DNA of 64,000 nucleotides from Azotobacter beijerinckii (GTDB lineage Bacteria; Pseudomonadota; Gammaproteobacteria; Pseudomonadales; Pseudomonadaceae), in NCBI RefSeq assembly GCF_900110885.1, contig NZ_FOFJ01000010.1, forward strand, positions 56,042 through 120,041, given 5' to 3'. A program made the translations under genes and the position numbers. Of this stretch, positions 26,574-35,490 are shown in pieces. The notes below the pieces were generated by a model. That model searched no databases and was not told where the DNA came from. It saw only the letters and a program-made list of their open reading frames with translations. The stretch's first letter is position 1; every line of letters starts with the position of its first letter.

Positions 26574-28097
26574 ATGTTCAAACGAATAGGGGTGATCGGC
26601 AGCGGCGCGATGGGGCGCGGCATCGCCCAGCTGTTCGCCACGGCCGGCGTGGAGGTGCTGCTGCACGACAGCCGGAGTGAGGCCATCGACCAAGCGCTGG
26701 CCTACAGCCGCGAGACGCTCGAGCGGGCGGCCGCCAAGGGGCGGCTGAGCCGGACGGAACTCGACGCGAGCCTGGCGCGCCTGCAGCCGGCCGCGAGCCT
26801 CACGGCGCTGGCCGACTGCGACCTGCTGATCGAGGCCATCGTCGAGGATCTCGAGGCCAAGCAGGCGCTGTTCCGCGAGCTGGAGGCGCTGGTCGCCGCC
26901 GACGCGGTGCTGGCGACCAACACCTCGTCGCTGTCGGTGACCCGGATCGCCAGCGCCTGCCGGCATCCCGAGCGGGTCGCCGGTTTTCATTTCTTCAACC
27001 CGGTGCCCTTGATGAAGATCGTCGAGGTGATCCGCGGCGAGCGCACCGATCCGCAGGTGATCGAGCGCCTGGCGGCGCTGGCCGAGCGGGCCGGGCATTT
27101 CCCGGCGCGCACCCCGGACAGCCCCGGCTTTCTGGTCAACCACGCCGGCCGTGCCTATGGCACCGAGGCGCTGCGGATTCTGGCCGAAGGCGTGGCCACA
27201 CCGGCGCAGATCGACCGCATCCTGCGCGACAGCCTGGGCTTTCGCATGGGGCCGTTCGAGCTGATCGATCTGATCGGACTGGACGTGACCCAGGCGGTGA
27301 TGGACTCGGTGTACCAGCAGTTCTACCAGGACCCGCGCTACACCCCGTCCTGGCTGGTCGCGCCGCGGCTGGCCGGCGGCCTGCTCGGGCGCAAGAGCGG
27401 GGAGGGTTTCTATCGCTATGTCGATGGCCAGGCTCGGCTCGATGCCGAGCCGGCACCCGCGCCGGTGGCCATTGAGCGGCCATTCTGGCTGGACAGCCGC
27501 GACGCCGCGGTGCGCCGCCAGGTGGCGGCGGTGCTGCACGTCGCCGGCGCCGAGCTGGAGGAGGGCGACCAGCCCTCGGCGCAGGCCATCTGCCTGGTGA
27601 CGCCGCTGGGCGAGGATGCCAGCAGCCGGATCGCCCGCCAAGGCTTGCCGGTGGCGCGCAGCCTGGCCATGGAAACCCTGGCCGGCTTCGACCGGCGCCG
27701 CGTGCTGATGCGCCAGCCGGGGCTGGATGCCGGGGTGCTGGCCCAGGCCCGCCAGGCGCTGGGCGCCGACGGCGTGCCGGTGGAGGTAATCGACGACTCG
27801 CCGGGCTTCGTCGCCCAGCGCGTGCTGGCCTGCATCGTCAACCTCGGCTGCGAGATCGCCCAGCGGCGCATCGCCAGCCCGGCGGTGCTCGACCGCGCCG
27901 TGCAGCTGGCCCTGGGCTACCCACATGGTCCGCTGGGCTTCGGCGAACGCTTCGGCGCAGCGCGGATCGCGCAGATCCTCCATGAACTGCACGAGCAGTA
28001 TCAGGAGCCGCGCTACCGGATCAGCCCCTGGCTGCGCCGGCGCGTGCAGCTCGGCCTGCCGCTCGACACCCCGGAAGATCAGGAGCAATCGGCATGA
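26574..28097 (+). CDS. Two-domain 3-hydroxyacyl-CoA dehydrogenase (PaaH/PaaC type)
   Basis: 507 residues from ATG 26574 with AAAGGAGGCAGG before it. An NAD-binding Rossmann start GVIGSGAMGRGIAQLF (residues 6-21), the catalytic region NTSSLSVTRIA and FHFFNPVPLMKIVEVI, and two copies of the C-terminal 3HCDH domain (from SPGFLVNHAGRAYG and again from SPGFVAQRVLACIV). The duplicated C-terminal domain is typical of phenylacetate and dicarboxylate pathways. It should oxidise 3-hydroxypimeloyl-CoA. Its last codons overlap the thiolase start. Confidence 0.9.
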   Translation: MFKRIGVIGSGAMGRGIAQLFATAGVEVLLHDSRSEAIDQALAYSRETLERAAAKGRLSRTELDASLARLQPAASLTALADCDLLIEAIVEDLEAKQALFRELEALVAADAVLATNTSSLSVTRIASACRHPERVAGFHFFNPVPLMKIVEVIRGERTDPQVIERLAALAERAGHFPARTPDSPGFLVNHAGRAYGTEALRILAEGVATPAQIDRILRDSLGFRMGPFELIDLIGLDVTQAVMDSVYQQFYQDPRYTPSWLVAPRLAGGLLGRKSGEGFYRYVDGQARLDAEPAPAPVAIERPFWLDSRDAAVRRQVAAVLHVAGAELEEGDQPSAQAICLVTPLGEDASSRIARQGLPVARSLAMETLAGFDRRRVLMRQPGLDAGVLAQARQALGADGVPVEVIDDSPGFVAQRVLACIVNLGCEIAQRRIASPAVLDRAVQLALGYPHGPLGFGERFGAARIAQILHELHEQYQEPRYRISPWLRRRVQLGLPLDTPEDQEQSA

Positions 28098-29296
28098 CTG
28101 CCTATATCTACGACGGCCTGCGCTCGCCCTTCGGCCGCTACGCCGGCGCCCTCGCTTCGGTGCGCCCGGACGACCTGCTGGCCAGCGTGGTGCGCGCGCT
28201 GGTGGCGCGCAACCCGTTTCCCGGCGAGGCCTACGAGGACATCGTCGCCGGCTGCACCAACCAGGCCGGCGAGGACGCGCGCAACCTGGCGCGGCATGTG
28301 GGCCTGCTGGCCGGGCTGCCGCTGTCGGTCGGCGGAGTGACCGTCAACCGTCTGTGCGGCTCGGGGCTGGCGGCGGTGCTGGATGCCGCCCGTGCGGTGC
28401 AGGCCGGGGAGGGCGAGCTGTTCGTCGCCGGCGGCGCGGAAAGCATGAGCCGTGCGCCCTTCGTGCTGGCCAAGAGCGAAAGCCCCTATGCCCGCGAGTT
28501 CCGCGCCTTCGACAGCACCATCGGTGCACGCTTTCCCAATCCGAAGGTGGAAGCCGAGTTCGGCGCCGACTCGATGCCGGAAACCGCCGACAACGTGGCC
28601 AATGCGCTGGAGATCGGTCGCGAGCCCGCCGACCGCTATGCCGCCCGCAGCCAGCAGTTGTATGCCGCAGCTGCCGAAGCCGGTTTCTATACGGACGAGA
28701 TCCTGCCCATCGAGGTGGTGCAAGGCCGCAGGCAGCCGCCGAAAATCGTGGCAAGCGACGAGCATCCGCGTCCGGAGAGCACCTTCGAGGCGCTGTCGCG
28801 GCTGCAGCCGCTGTTTGCCGGGGGTGTGGTCACCGCCGGCAACGCCTCCGGGGTGAACGACGGTGCGGCGGCGCTGTTGATCGGCTCGCAGGCGGTTGGA
28901 GAGCGCTACGGGCGCAAGCCGCGGGCGCGCATTCTCGCCGGTGCGGTCGCCGGGGTGGAACCGCGGCTGATGGGCCTCGGCCCGGTGCCGGCGATTTGCA
29001 AGGTATTGCAGCGCAGTGGGCGGACGCTCGCCGACATGGACGTGATCGAGATCAACGAGGCCTTCGCCGCCCAAGTGCTGGGCTGTACCCACGAACTGGG
29101 ACTGGCCTGGGACGATCCGCGCCTCAACCCCAACGGCGGCGCGATCGCCCTCGGCCACCCGCTGGGCGCCTCCGGTGCGCGCCTGGCACTGACCGCATTG
29201 CGCCAGCTGGAGCGCAGCGGCGGGCGCCATGCGCTGGTCAGCCTGTGCATCGGCCTGGGGCAGGGGATCGCCTGCGTCATCGAGCGGCTCGACTGA
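28094..29296 (+). CDS. Acetyl-CoA acyltransferase (beta-ketoadipyl/3-oxopimelyl-CoA thiolase type)
   Basis: 400 residues, starting in an ATGA overlap with the dehydrogenase. Nucleophile Cys88 lies in [11 protein letters not shown]; the [17 protein letters not shown] histidine block and the final CIGLGQG cysteine are intact, as is INEAFAAQ. It resembles PcaF/PaaJ thiolases, which handle dicarboxylyl-CoAs. In this operon it should split 3-oxopimelyl-CoA into glutaryl-CoA and acetyl-CoA, feeding GcdH next door. Confidence 0.9.
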   Translation: MTAYIYDGLRSPFGRYAGALASVRPDDLLASVVRALVARNPFPGEAYEDIVAGCTNQAGEDARNLARHVGLLAGLPLSVGGVTVNRLCGSGLAAVLDAARAVQAGEGELFVAGGAESMSRAPFVLAKSESPYAREFRAFDSTIGARFPNPKVEAEFGADSMPETADNVANALEIGREPADRYAARSQQLYAAAAEAGFYTDEILPIEVVQGRRQPPKIVASDEHPRPESTFEALSRLQPLFAGGVVTAGNASGVNDGAAALLIGSQAVGERYGRKPRARILAGAVAGVEPRLMGLGPVPAICKVLQRSGRTLADMDVIEINEAFAAQVLGCTHELGLAWDDPRLNPNGGAIALGHPLGASGARLALTALRQLERSGGRHALVSLCIGLGQGIACVIERLD

Positions 29297-29336
29297 ATCC
29301 ATACTCACAACAAGACCGATACCGAGGAATACCGAC

Positions 29337-30518
29337 ATGGCCAACAAAGCCAGCTTCAACTGGGAAGATCCGCTGCTGCTCGACCAGCAACTGACCGACG
29401 AAGAGCGCATGGTGCGCGACAGTGCGCAGAGGTTCTCCGCCGACCGCCTGGCGCCGCGGGTGCTGGAAGCCTTCCGCCACGAGCACACCGATCCGGCGAT
29501 CTTCCGCGAGATGGGCGAAACCGGCCTGCTCGGCGCGACCATTCCGGTCGAGTACGGCGGCAGCGGCCTGAACTACGTGTGCTACGGGCTGATCGCCCGC
29601 GAGGTCGAGCGCATCGACTCCGGCTACCGCTCGATGCTGAGCGTACAGTCGTCGCTGGTGATGGTGCCGATCAACGAGTTCGGCAACGAAGCCACCAAGC
29701 AGAAATACCTACCGAAGCTGGCCAGCGGCGAGTTGATCGGCTGCTTCGGCCTGACCGAGCCGAACCACGGCTCCGACCCGGGCTCGATGATCACCCGGGC
29801 GAAGAAAGTCGAGGGCGGCTACCGCCTGACCGGCAGCAAGATGTGGATCACCAACTCGCCCATCGCCGATGTGTTCGTGGTCTGGGCCAAGGACGACGCC
29901 GGCGAGATCCGCGGCTTCGTGCTGGAGAAGGGCTGGCAGGGCCTGTCCGCCCCGGCGATCCACGGTAAGGTCGGCCTGCGCGCCTCGATCACCGGCGAGA
30001 TCGTCATGGACGAGGTGTTCGTTCCCGAGGAGAACGCCTTCCCCGAGGTGCGCGGCCTCAGGGGCCCGTTCACCTGCCTGAACTCGGCGCGCTACGGCAT
30101 CGCCTGGGGTGCGCTGGGCGCTGCCGAGGCCTGCTGGCACACCGCGCGCCAGTACGTGCTGGACCGCCAGCAGTTCGGCCGCCCACTGGCCGCCAACCAG
30201 TTGATCCAGAAGAAGCTGGCCGACATGCAGACCGAGATCACCCTGGCGCTGCAGGGCTGCCTGCGTCTGGGGCGGATGAAGGACGAGGGCACCGCGGCGG
30301 TGGAAATCACCTCGATCATGAAGCGCAACAGCTGCGGCAAGTCGCTGGAGATCGCCCGCCTGGCCCGCGACATGCTGGGCGGCAACGGCATCAGCGACGA
30401 GTTCGGCATCGCGCGGCATCTGGTCAACCTCGAGGTGGTCAATACCTACGAAGGCACCCACGACATCCATGCGCTGATCCTCGGCCGTGCGCAGACCGGG
30501 ATTCAGGCGTTCTTCTGA
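29337..30518 (+). CDS. gcdH: Glutaryl-CoA dehydrogenase
   Basis: 393 residues from ATG 29337 (GAGGAATACCGAC upstream). Characteristic blocks: [19 protein letters not shown] at the start, [27 protein letters not shown] and the catalytic Glu372 in [24 protein letters not shown] (residues 369 onward). The enzyme oxidises and decarboxylates glutaryl-CoA to crotonyl-CoA. Its place as last gene fits the end of pimeloyl-CoA shortening. A strong hairpin follows. Confidence 0.95.
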   Translation: MANKASFNWEDPLLLDQQLTDEERMVRDSAQRFSADRLAPRVLEAFRHEHTDPAIFREMGETGLLGATIPVEYGGSGLNYVCYGLIAREVERIDSGYRSMLSVQSSLVMVPINEFGNEATKQKYLPKLASGELIGCFGLTEPNHGSDPGSMITRAKKVEGGYRLTGSKMWITNSPIADVFVVWAKDDAGEIRGFVLEKGWQGLSAPAIHGKVGLRASITGEIVMDEVFVPEENAFPEVRGLRGPFTCLNSARYGIAWGALGAAEACWHTARQYVLDRQQFGRPLAANQLIQKKLADMQTEITLALQGCLRLGRMKDEGTAAVEITSIMKRNSCGKSLEIARLARDMLGGNGISDEFGIARHLVNLEVVNTYEGTHDIHALILGRAQTGIQAFF

Positions 30519-30530
30519 GCTGAGCAGGCG

Positions 30531-30569
30531 GGGTGCGAAAGTCCGGTTGCACGCCGGGCTTTCGCACCC
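30531..30569 (+). terminator. Strong hairpin after gcdH
   Basis: GGGTGCGAAAGTCCGG (30531-30546) pairs with CCGGGCTTTCGCACCC (30554-30569) over 16 positions with one wobble and a 7-base loop. No T-tract follows. It closes the rightward catabolic operon. Confidence 0.75.
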
Positions 30570-30582
30570 TGGCAGGCTTGCG

Positions 30583-30619
30583 TGGACAGGTGGATTCCGG
30601 TTATGCCTATAATCGGAAT
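30583..30619 (+). promoter_or_regulatory. Promoter and overlapping dyad in front of the second recombinase
   Basis: TGGACA (30583-30588) and a perfect TATAAT (30608-30613) are 19 bases apart. Over the -10 lies an 11-bp inverted repeat with one mismatch: ATTCCGGTTAT (30594-30604), spacer GCCT, ATAATCGGAAT (30609-30619). Two 11-bp arms around a short spacer also resemble tyrosine-recombinase core sites. Confidence 0.5.
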
Positions 30620-30660
30620 AAGCATCTAAGCGCCTAGCCACCCAACAAACTCCCTGCCCA

Positions 30661-31947
30661 ATGACCGCACCCGCTCCCCAGCCGTTGTTCGACACCTATG
30701 CACGCTTCCTAGCACTGTCTCCCAGCAGCCTGGTGTTCGAGAACCGTTTCGTCGTTCGCTTCCTGAACAAGCTAGAACCGGAAATCCCGGCCAAGTCGGA
30801 CTACCTGCACACCCGGGATTTCCTGCGCGACTACGCCGGCTGGGAAACCACCTACAAGGCCTACCGCATCCAGGTGGAGCGGTTGCTGTTGTGGGGCTGG
30901 CTGAAAAAGGGGAGTTCGGTGCTGAAACTGACCCGCGAGGATGCCGAGGCCTTCCTCGGCTTCTGCCGCGAGCCGGACATGGAGTGGGTCGGCCAGGCGG
31001 TACGGCGGCGCTTCATCGCCGGCGAGGAGCCGGGCGAGCTGGTACCCAATCCGCAGTGGCGACCCTACGAGAGCCTCGGCAGCAAGGCGGCGCGCAAGCT
31101 CGCCGACGAGACTGGCATGCCGCGCCAGACGCCGGAGCATTACAAGGTCACCGCGAGTTCGCTGAAGCAGGCCTTCACCATCTGCTGTTCCTTCTACGAC
31201 TTCCTGGTCAGGCAGAACACGCTGCTCGACAACCCATTTCGCGCCATCGAGGAGCCGGGGCGCTTCTTCGAGAAGCGCGCGCCCTCGATCGAGGGCAAGG
31301 TGCTCAATCCGCTGCAATGGGCGTTCGTCATCGAAACCGCGGAGTGGATGGCCCACCAGGATGCGGAGCGCCACGAACGCACGCTGTTCGTGGTCGTCGT
31401 GCTGTTCTCCCTATACCTGCGCATCTCCGAGCTGGCCGGTCGTCCCGACTGGCATCCGACCATGCAGGCCTTCCAGCAGGACGAAAGTGGCGCCTGGTGG
31501 TACGTGACCGTCGGCAAGGGCGGCAAGGAGCGGCGGATCTCGGTCGGCAGCGAGCTGCTCGGCTACCTCAAGCGCTACCGCATGTCGCGCAACCTGACGC
31601 CGTTGCCGCAGCCCGGCGAGAACGTGCCGCTGTTGCTGAAGCTGGACGGCCGCGGCGGGCTGACCGACCGGCAGATCCGCAACATCGTGCAGAAGTGCTT
31701 CGACAGCGCGGTCAAGCGCATGCAGGCCGAAGGGCGCGGCGAGCGGGAAATTTCCAGCCTGCGCGCCGCCAGCACCTACTGGCTGCGCCACACCAGCGCC
31801 AGCTACGACGCGCCGCTCCGGCCGCTCAGGAGCCTGCAGGTCGACCTGGGGCACGCCAAGGCCAGCACCACCCATGACATCTATTACCACAGCGTCGAGC
31901 CGGAGCGGACGCCCACCGGACGCCCCCGGCGGCTAAAGCGCCGCTGA
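30661..31947 (+). CDS. Tyrosine recombinase / site-specific integrase
   Basis: 428 residues, with an extended N-terminal part (about 230 residues) before the catalytic domain. Catalytic residues: Arg254 in LRISELAG, Lys286/289 in GKGGKERR, Arg376 in YWLRHTSAS, His398 in LGHAKASTT and Tyr408 in DIYYH. The first histidine of the usual HxxR box is Tyr373 here. The basic tail GRPRRLKRR may contact DNA. It is unlike the 323-residue recombinase at 10851-11822. The gene lies 2 kb from dif, and together the two recombinases bracket the catabolic cluster. The ribosome site is poor. Confidence 0.85.
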   Translation: MTAPAPQPLFDTYARFLALSPSSLVFENRFVVRFLNKLEPEIPAKSDYLHTRDFLRDYAGWETTYKAYRIQVERLLLWGWLKKGSSVLKLTREDAEAFLGFCREPDMEWVGQAVRRRFIAGEEPGELVPNPQWRPYESLGSKAARKLADETGMPRQTPEHYKVTASSLKQAFTICCSFYDFLVRQNTLLDNPFRAIEEPGRFFEKRAPSIEGKVLNPLQWAFVIETAEWMAHQDAERHERTLFVVVVLFSLYLRISELAGRPDWHPTMQAFQQDESGAWWYVTVGKGGKERRISVGSELLGYLKRYRMSRNLTPLPQPGENVPLLLKLDGRGGLTDRQIRNIVQKCFDSAVKRMQAEGRGEREISSLRAASTYWLRHTSASYDAPLRPLRSLQVDLGHAKASTTHDIYYHSVEPERTPTGRPRRLKRR

Positions 31948-32079
31948 TCAGAAGGGCACCGCCTCGAACTCGAAGCTGTCGGCGCGCGCCATCCGCCACA
32001 TACGCGTAGAACTCGCTGAGGCCGGCGGCAGCGACCGTTTCGGCCAGGGCCTTGAGCGTGTTGCGGTGGACTGAGCGGA
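31948..32079 (-). pseudogene. Short gene fragment, possibly FMN-binding glutamate-synthase-like tail
   Basis: On the minus strand a reading frame encodes RSVHRNTLKALAETVAAAGL, which resembles the C-terminal helix of FMN-binding glutamate-synthase-like proteins. A different frame then gives RADSFEFEAVPF and a stop. No start and no complete domain exist. I regard it as debris, with a tentative identity. Confidence 0.3.
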
Positions 32080-33891
32080 TCAGGGTTCTTTCGGGGCGAT
32101 GGGTTCTTCCAGGACGTCCCGGGCGAACAGTCCTTCGAGATCGTCGTAGTAGGCATGAGTGGTCCTGAGGCTGGCGGCCTCGTCGCTGGCCACCTTGTGC
32201 AGCTCGCGCAGCATCTCCTCGTCGTGGCGGCGGAAACGCTCGATCCGTGCGGCGATCTGCTGCTCGTTCAGGCCAAGCCCGAGCAGCACCTGGCGGCCCA
32301 TCTCCAGGCTGGAGAAGAAGGTCTCGCGCACTGGGCCGGCATCCAGGTCGAGGAGGGTGTGCAACTGCTCCCAGTCCAGAGCGCGGGTGATCACCGTCAT
32401 GTGCGGATAGCGCTGGCGGACCAGCCGGGCCGTGTCGATGTTCGCCTGCCCGTCGTCGGTGGCGATGACGAAGAACTGCGCGTGCTCGGCCTTGGCGGCA
32501 TGCAGGATCTCCAGGCGCAGGGGGTTGCCGTAGTAGATCGGCAGATTGCTGATCTTGCGGTTGAACTCCACCGTCTCGACCGCCGTATCGAAGGCCACGA
32601 AGGGCACCCGCTGGGCGTGCAGGAGGCGGGCGACGACCTGGCCGACGCGGCCCATGCCCATGATGATGACGCGCGGCTCGTGTTCGATGAGCGGTTTCTC
32701 CTGCTCCGGCGCGGCGCTCTGCCGGACCGGCTTGGCGAACAGCGAGAGCAGCATGACCACCAGCGGGGTGAGTGCCATCGACAGAGTGATGGTCAAGACC
32801 AGCAGATCGTGGAGTCCGGCATCGAACAGGCCGTGGCGGCGGGCGATCGAGAAGATGACGAAGGCGAATTCACCGCCGCCGGCGAGCACCACGCCCAGGC
32901 GCAGAGCGGAGTCGGGCTGCAGTCGGCCGGGAAAGCGGCCGACGAGGGCGACCAGCGGCAGCTTGAGCAGGATCAGCAGCAGGGCCAGGCCGAGCACCGT
33001 CCAGAACGAATCGACCAGCAGGCCGAGGTTGATGTTCATGCCGACGCCGAGGAAAAACAGGCCGAGCAGCATGCCCTTGAAGGGCTCGATCTTCGCTTCC
33101 AGGGCATGGCGGTACTCGGATTCGGCCAGCAACACGCCGGCCAGGAAGGCGCCGAGGGCCATGGAGACGCCGATCAACTCCATCAGCAGGGCACTGCCCA
33201 TCACCACCAGCAGCGCGGTGGCGGTGAGGATGTCCTGCAGATCGCCCTTGGCCACGATGCGAAACAGCGGACGCAGCAGGTAGCGCCCACCGACGATCAA
33301 GCCGCCCACGCAGGCGACCACCTTGAGCAGCTCGACCAGCGGATCTTCGCCGCTGTCCGGCTGGCTGACGCCACTGAGCAACGGCACCAGCGCCATCAGC
33401 GGGATGGCCGCGATGTCCTGGAACAGCAGCACCGAGAACGCTAGGCGTCCGTGGGGCATGTGCAGCTCGCGACGCTCGGCGAGCAGCTGCAGGACGAAGG
33501 CGGTGGACGACAGCGCCAGGCCGAGGCCGAGGACGAGGGCGCTGGTCCAGTGCTGCTGGAAGAACGCGATGGCCACGCCGCCGATGGCCGCGCCGCAGAG
33601 CAGCACCTGCGCCAGGCCGGCGCCGAATACCGCATGGCGCATCAGCCAGAGGCGTTTGGGCGACAACTCCAGACCGATGATGAACATCAGCATCACCACA
33701 CCCAGCTCGGAAATTCTCAGGATGCTGCCGGCCTGATCGATCAGGCCAAGCACGCCGGGGCCGATCAGCACGCCGCCGATCAGATAGCCCAGCACGGCCC
33801 CCAGCTGCAAGCGTTTGGCGAGCGGCACGAGCACGACCATGGCCAGTAGGCACACCACGCTAGCCTGCAAGAGGCGCGACTCATGATCCAC
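32080..33891 (-). CDS. Kef-type monovalent cation:proton antiporter
   Basis: 603 residues. Residues 1-385 form a CPA2 antiporter membrane domain of about 12 hydrophobic helices, starting DHESRLLQASVVCLLAMVVL and including the FMLMFIIGLELSPKRL-like MFIIGLELSPKRLW and FQDIAAIPLMALVP motifs, the latter carrying the conserved aspartate. A cytosolic TrkA-N/RCK domain follows (VIIMGMGRVGQVVARLL, AFDTAVETVEFNR, VIATDDGQANIDTARLVRQ). The family includes glutathione-gated KefB/KefC potassium efflux systems that protect against electrophiles. No KefF/KefG partner gene is adjacent. dif lies just upstream of this gene. Confidence 0.9.
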   Translation of the reverse strand: MDHESRLLQASVVCLLAMVVLVPLAKRLQLGAVLGYLIGGVLIGPGVLGLIDQAGSILRISELGVVMLMFIIGLELSPKRLWLMRHAVFGAGLAQVLLCGAAIGGVAIAFFQQHWTSALVLGLGLALSSTAFVLQLLAERRELHMPHGRLAFSVLLFQDIAAIPLMALVPLLSGVSQPDSGEDPLVELLKVVACVGGLIVGGRYLLRPLFRIVAKGDLQDILTATALLVVMGSALLMELIGVSMALGAFLAGVLLAESEYRHALEAKIEPFKGMLLGLFFLGVGMNINLGLLVDSFWTVLGLALLLILLKLPLVALVGRFPGRLQPDSALRLGVVLAGGGEFAFVIFSIARRHGLFDAGLHDLLVLTITLSMALTPLVVMLLSLFAKPVRQSAAPEQEKPLIEHEPRVIIMGMGRVGQVVARLLHAQRVPFVAFDTAVETVEFNRKISNLPIYYGNPLRLEILHAAKAEHAQFFVIATDDGQANIDTARLVRQRYPHMTVITRALDWEQLHTLLDLDAGPVRETFFSSLEMGRQVLLGLGLNEQQIAARIERFRRHDEEMLRELHKVASDEAASLRTTHAYYDDLEGLFARDVLEEPIAPKEP

Positions 33892-34013
33892 GATGAAATA
33901 CCTCGATGAGCGGGCCTTTGGGGAAAACCGAATTGTGCCTCTGGCGTGGTGCTTTGGCAGCTGATCCCGGTCAGCAGCTTGCTGCTGGTTCGGCTTTGGC
34001 GTTCTGAACCTAT

Positions 34014-34041
34014 ACTTCGCATAATGTATATTATGTTAAAT
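34014..34041 (+). other. dif: Chromosome dimer resolution site dif
   Basis: Three consecutive parts match the gammaproteobacterial dif site: XerC arm ACTTCGCATAA (34014-34024), central TGTATA (34025-34030) and XerD arm TTATGTTAAAT (34031-34041). The E. coli site has the same central hexamer and XerD arm, and its XerC arm also ends CGCATAA. It lies in a 167-base intergenic gap between the Kef gene start and the lipoprotein gene stop. XerCD, switched on by FtsK, resolves chromosome dimers here, so this marks the replication terminus. Confidence 0.92.
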
Positions 34042-34058
34042 AGCGTATGAAGCACCGA

Positions 34059-35156
34059 TTACTGCGTTGGGATGGTGATCACTGGCAGCCTGTTGTTGCC
34101 ACCGGTTTCCGACAATGTGAAGAAAAACATCACGGCCACCATCGCACGCTTCGCCTGCCAGTTACTGTCTTCGATCCAAAACCAGTGATCGCGATAATAT
34201 ACGGCCGTGTACGCATGCTCGGGCTTTTCCTTGCCGCTGCGAATATGAATTCGGGACTCTCGCTTCTCCGCACCGCTGTCCTCGGTGATCGGTGCGGTTG
34301 GCAAGGCACTGTGATCTTTCAGGTGCTCCTCGGGCACATCCATGTAACTGGAAAACGCCCCCATGATTTGCAACAGCGAACGGCTGTTCACTGCCAGTTC
34401 ATCCTCCTCGCCACGTGCCGGCGAATACTTGAGCACGAACTTCTGGCGATCTTCCGACAAATGAAGTAAGCGACGGACTTCTTTCTGCTTTTCCAGAATC
34501 TCAGGAGTAACATCATCGTGGCGCATGAACAGAACGGCGATAGTGCCCTTGTCCTTGTCCTCCTCTACGCGCATGCCCACGGCACCGGCGGCCTGGATTT
34601 CGTGCAACAACTCCAGCACGCGCAAGAATGCCGGATCGGCCTCCTGTATTCCGCCCACCATTGCCGAACGATTGCGTACACCGTTTAGCGACTCGACGGT
34701 CAGCGCGAGGACGAAATCTGCCGCATAGCCCGATTGGAGCATGGAAAAAATATTTTTCGGCGCAATTGGCGACAGCAGTCCGATCAGGAATTTTTCACCG
34801 GTTAATGGCACATAAGTGATCGTGGGACGATCGGTATATTTGCCGTTGGCACCCAGCAAGAGACTGTCGCGTTGAATGGCATCGGCGGATGAAAGCTGCC
34901 CGACAATGCTGCCCCCGGTTTCCAGCGAATAAGAGGCGACAATTGAGGAAACATCGACAAACACCGGCAGGTCCATATAACGCAGCTTGACGATGTTGAG
35001 CAGCGTCTGCTGTTTCCATGAGTCGGAGATGGCCGAGCTGTAATCGAAGCGATCTACCTTTACCGTATTGGGGCCGATGTGCGAGCAGCCCGACAACGTC
35101 AGTGCAACGACCATCGCAGTAGCGGGTAAGTATTGCTTGTGTGTAGTTAATAGCAT
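34059..35156 (-). CDS. Predicted lipoprotein of unknown function
   Basis: 365 residues from ATG 35156, chosen because a lipoprotein signal then begins at once: a positively charged start, hydrophobic ATAMVVALT, and lipobox LSGC with Cys24. Earlier in-frame starts (35189, 35249) would put 11-31 residues before the signal. The mature part begins with IGPNTVKVDRFDYSSAISDSW and has QTLLNIVKLRYMDLPVFVDV. Near the C-terminus a hydrophobic stretch AMVAVMFFFTLSET follows YYRDHWFWIEDSNWQAKR. I do not recognise a named domain. It is probably an outer-membrane-anchored periplasmic protein. It is divergent from the DUF2252 gene. Confidence 0.75.
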   Translation of the reverse strand: MLLTTHKQYLPATAMVVALTLSGCSHIGPNTVKVDRFDYSSAISDSWKQQTLLNIVKLRYMDLPVFVDVSSIVASYSLETGGSIVGQLSSADAIQRDSLLLGANGKYTDRPTITYVPLTGEKFLIGLLSPIAPKNIFSMLQSGYAADFVLALTVESLNGVRNRSAMVGGIQEADPAFLRVLELLHEIQAAGAVGMRVEEDKDKGTIAVLFMRHDDVTPEILEKQKEVRRLLHLSEDRQKFVLKYSPARGEEDELAVNSRSLLQIMGAFSSYMDVPEEHLKDHSALPTAPITEDSGAEKRESRIHIRSGKEKPEHAYTAVYYRDHWFWIEDSNWQAKRAMVAVMFFFTLSETGGNNRLPVITIPTQ

Positions 35157-35490
35157 CGCCCGCTTTCTCACCTGCCCGGCTTCGTGCATCGGTTGCGCCC
35201 CACGATGCCGATCACAGTGATACCCCTGCCCCTTCAGTCCGGCTTCCATGCGGCGGTACCCGTAATTCCAGTCATTTCGAGACTAGCTCAAGTCCGCACC
35301 CGAGCGTCGCCATCGCCGCGGACAGCTCGTTCAACCCCATGTATTTGAGCTATGGACGTGCGTGGGACGGAAACAGCAGCTTTTATTTCTACTTGGGAAG
35401 ACCGTTTAGGGGCTGGACGTAAACACGACAGCTTGCTGACGACCGCTGCAGCGGATAGCGCTGCAACAGCAATAATGAACAGGTGCAGCC
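35157..35490. other. Intergenic region, divergent promoters
   Basis: 334 bases between the lipoprotein and DUF2252 genes. No further gene, repeat or convincing promoter element is seen. A KOPS octamer on the minus strand (CCCTGCCC, 35224-35231) is present. Confidence 0.35.

Noticed and set aside
25383..28088. A 901-codon antisense frame over etfA and the dehydrogenase gene.
   Set aside because: Same reason: the opposite strand encodes well-conserved EtfA and a 3-hydroxyacyl-CoA dehydrogenase.
34012..34041. Resemblance to half of a loxP site (CTTCG then ATAATGTAT).
   Set aside because: The full 28 bases fit XerC arm, central region and XerD arm of dif far better, and the second half lacks the lox arm.
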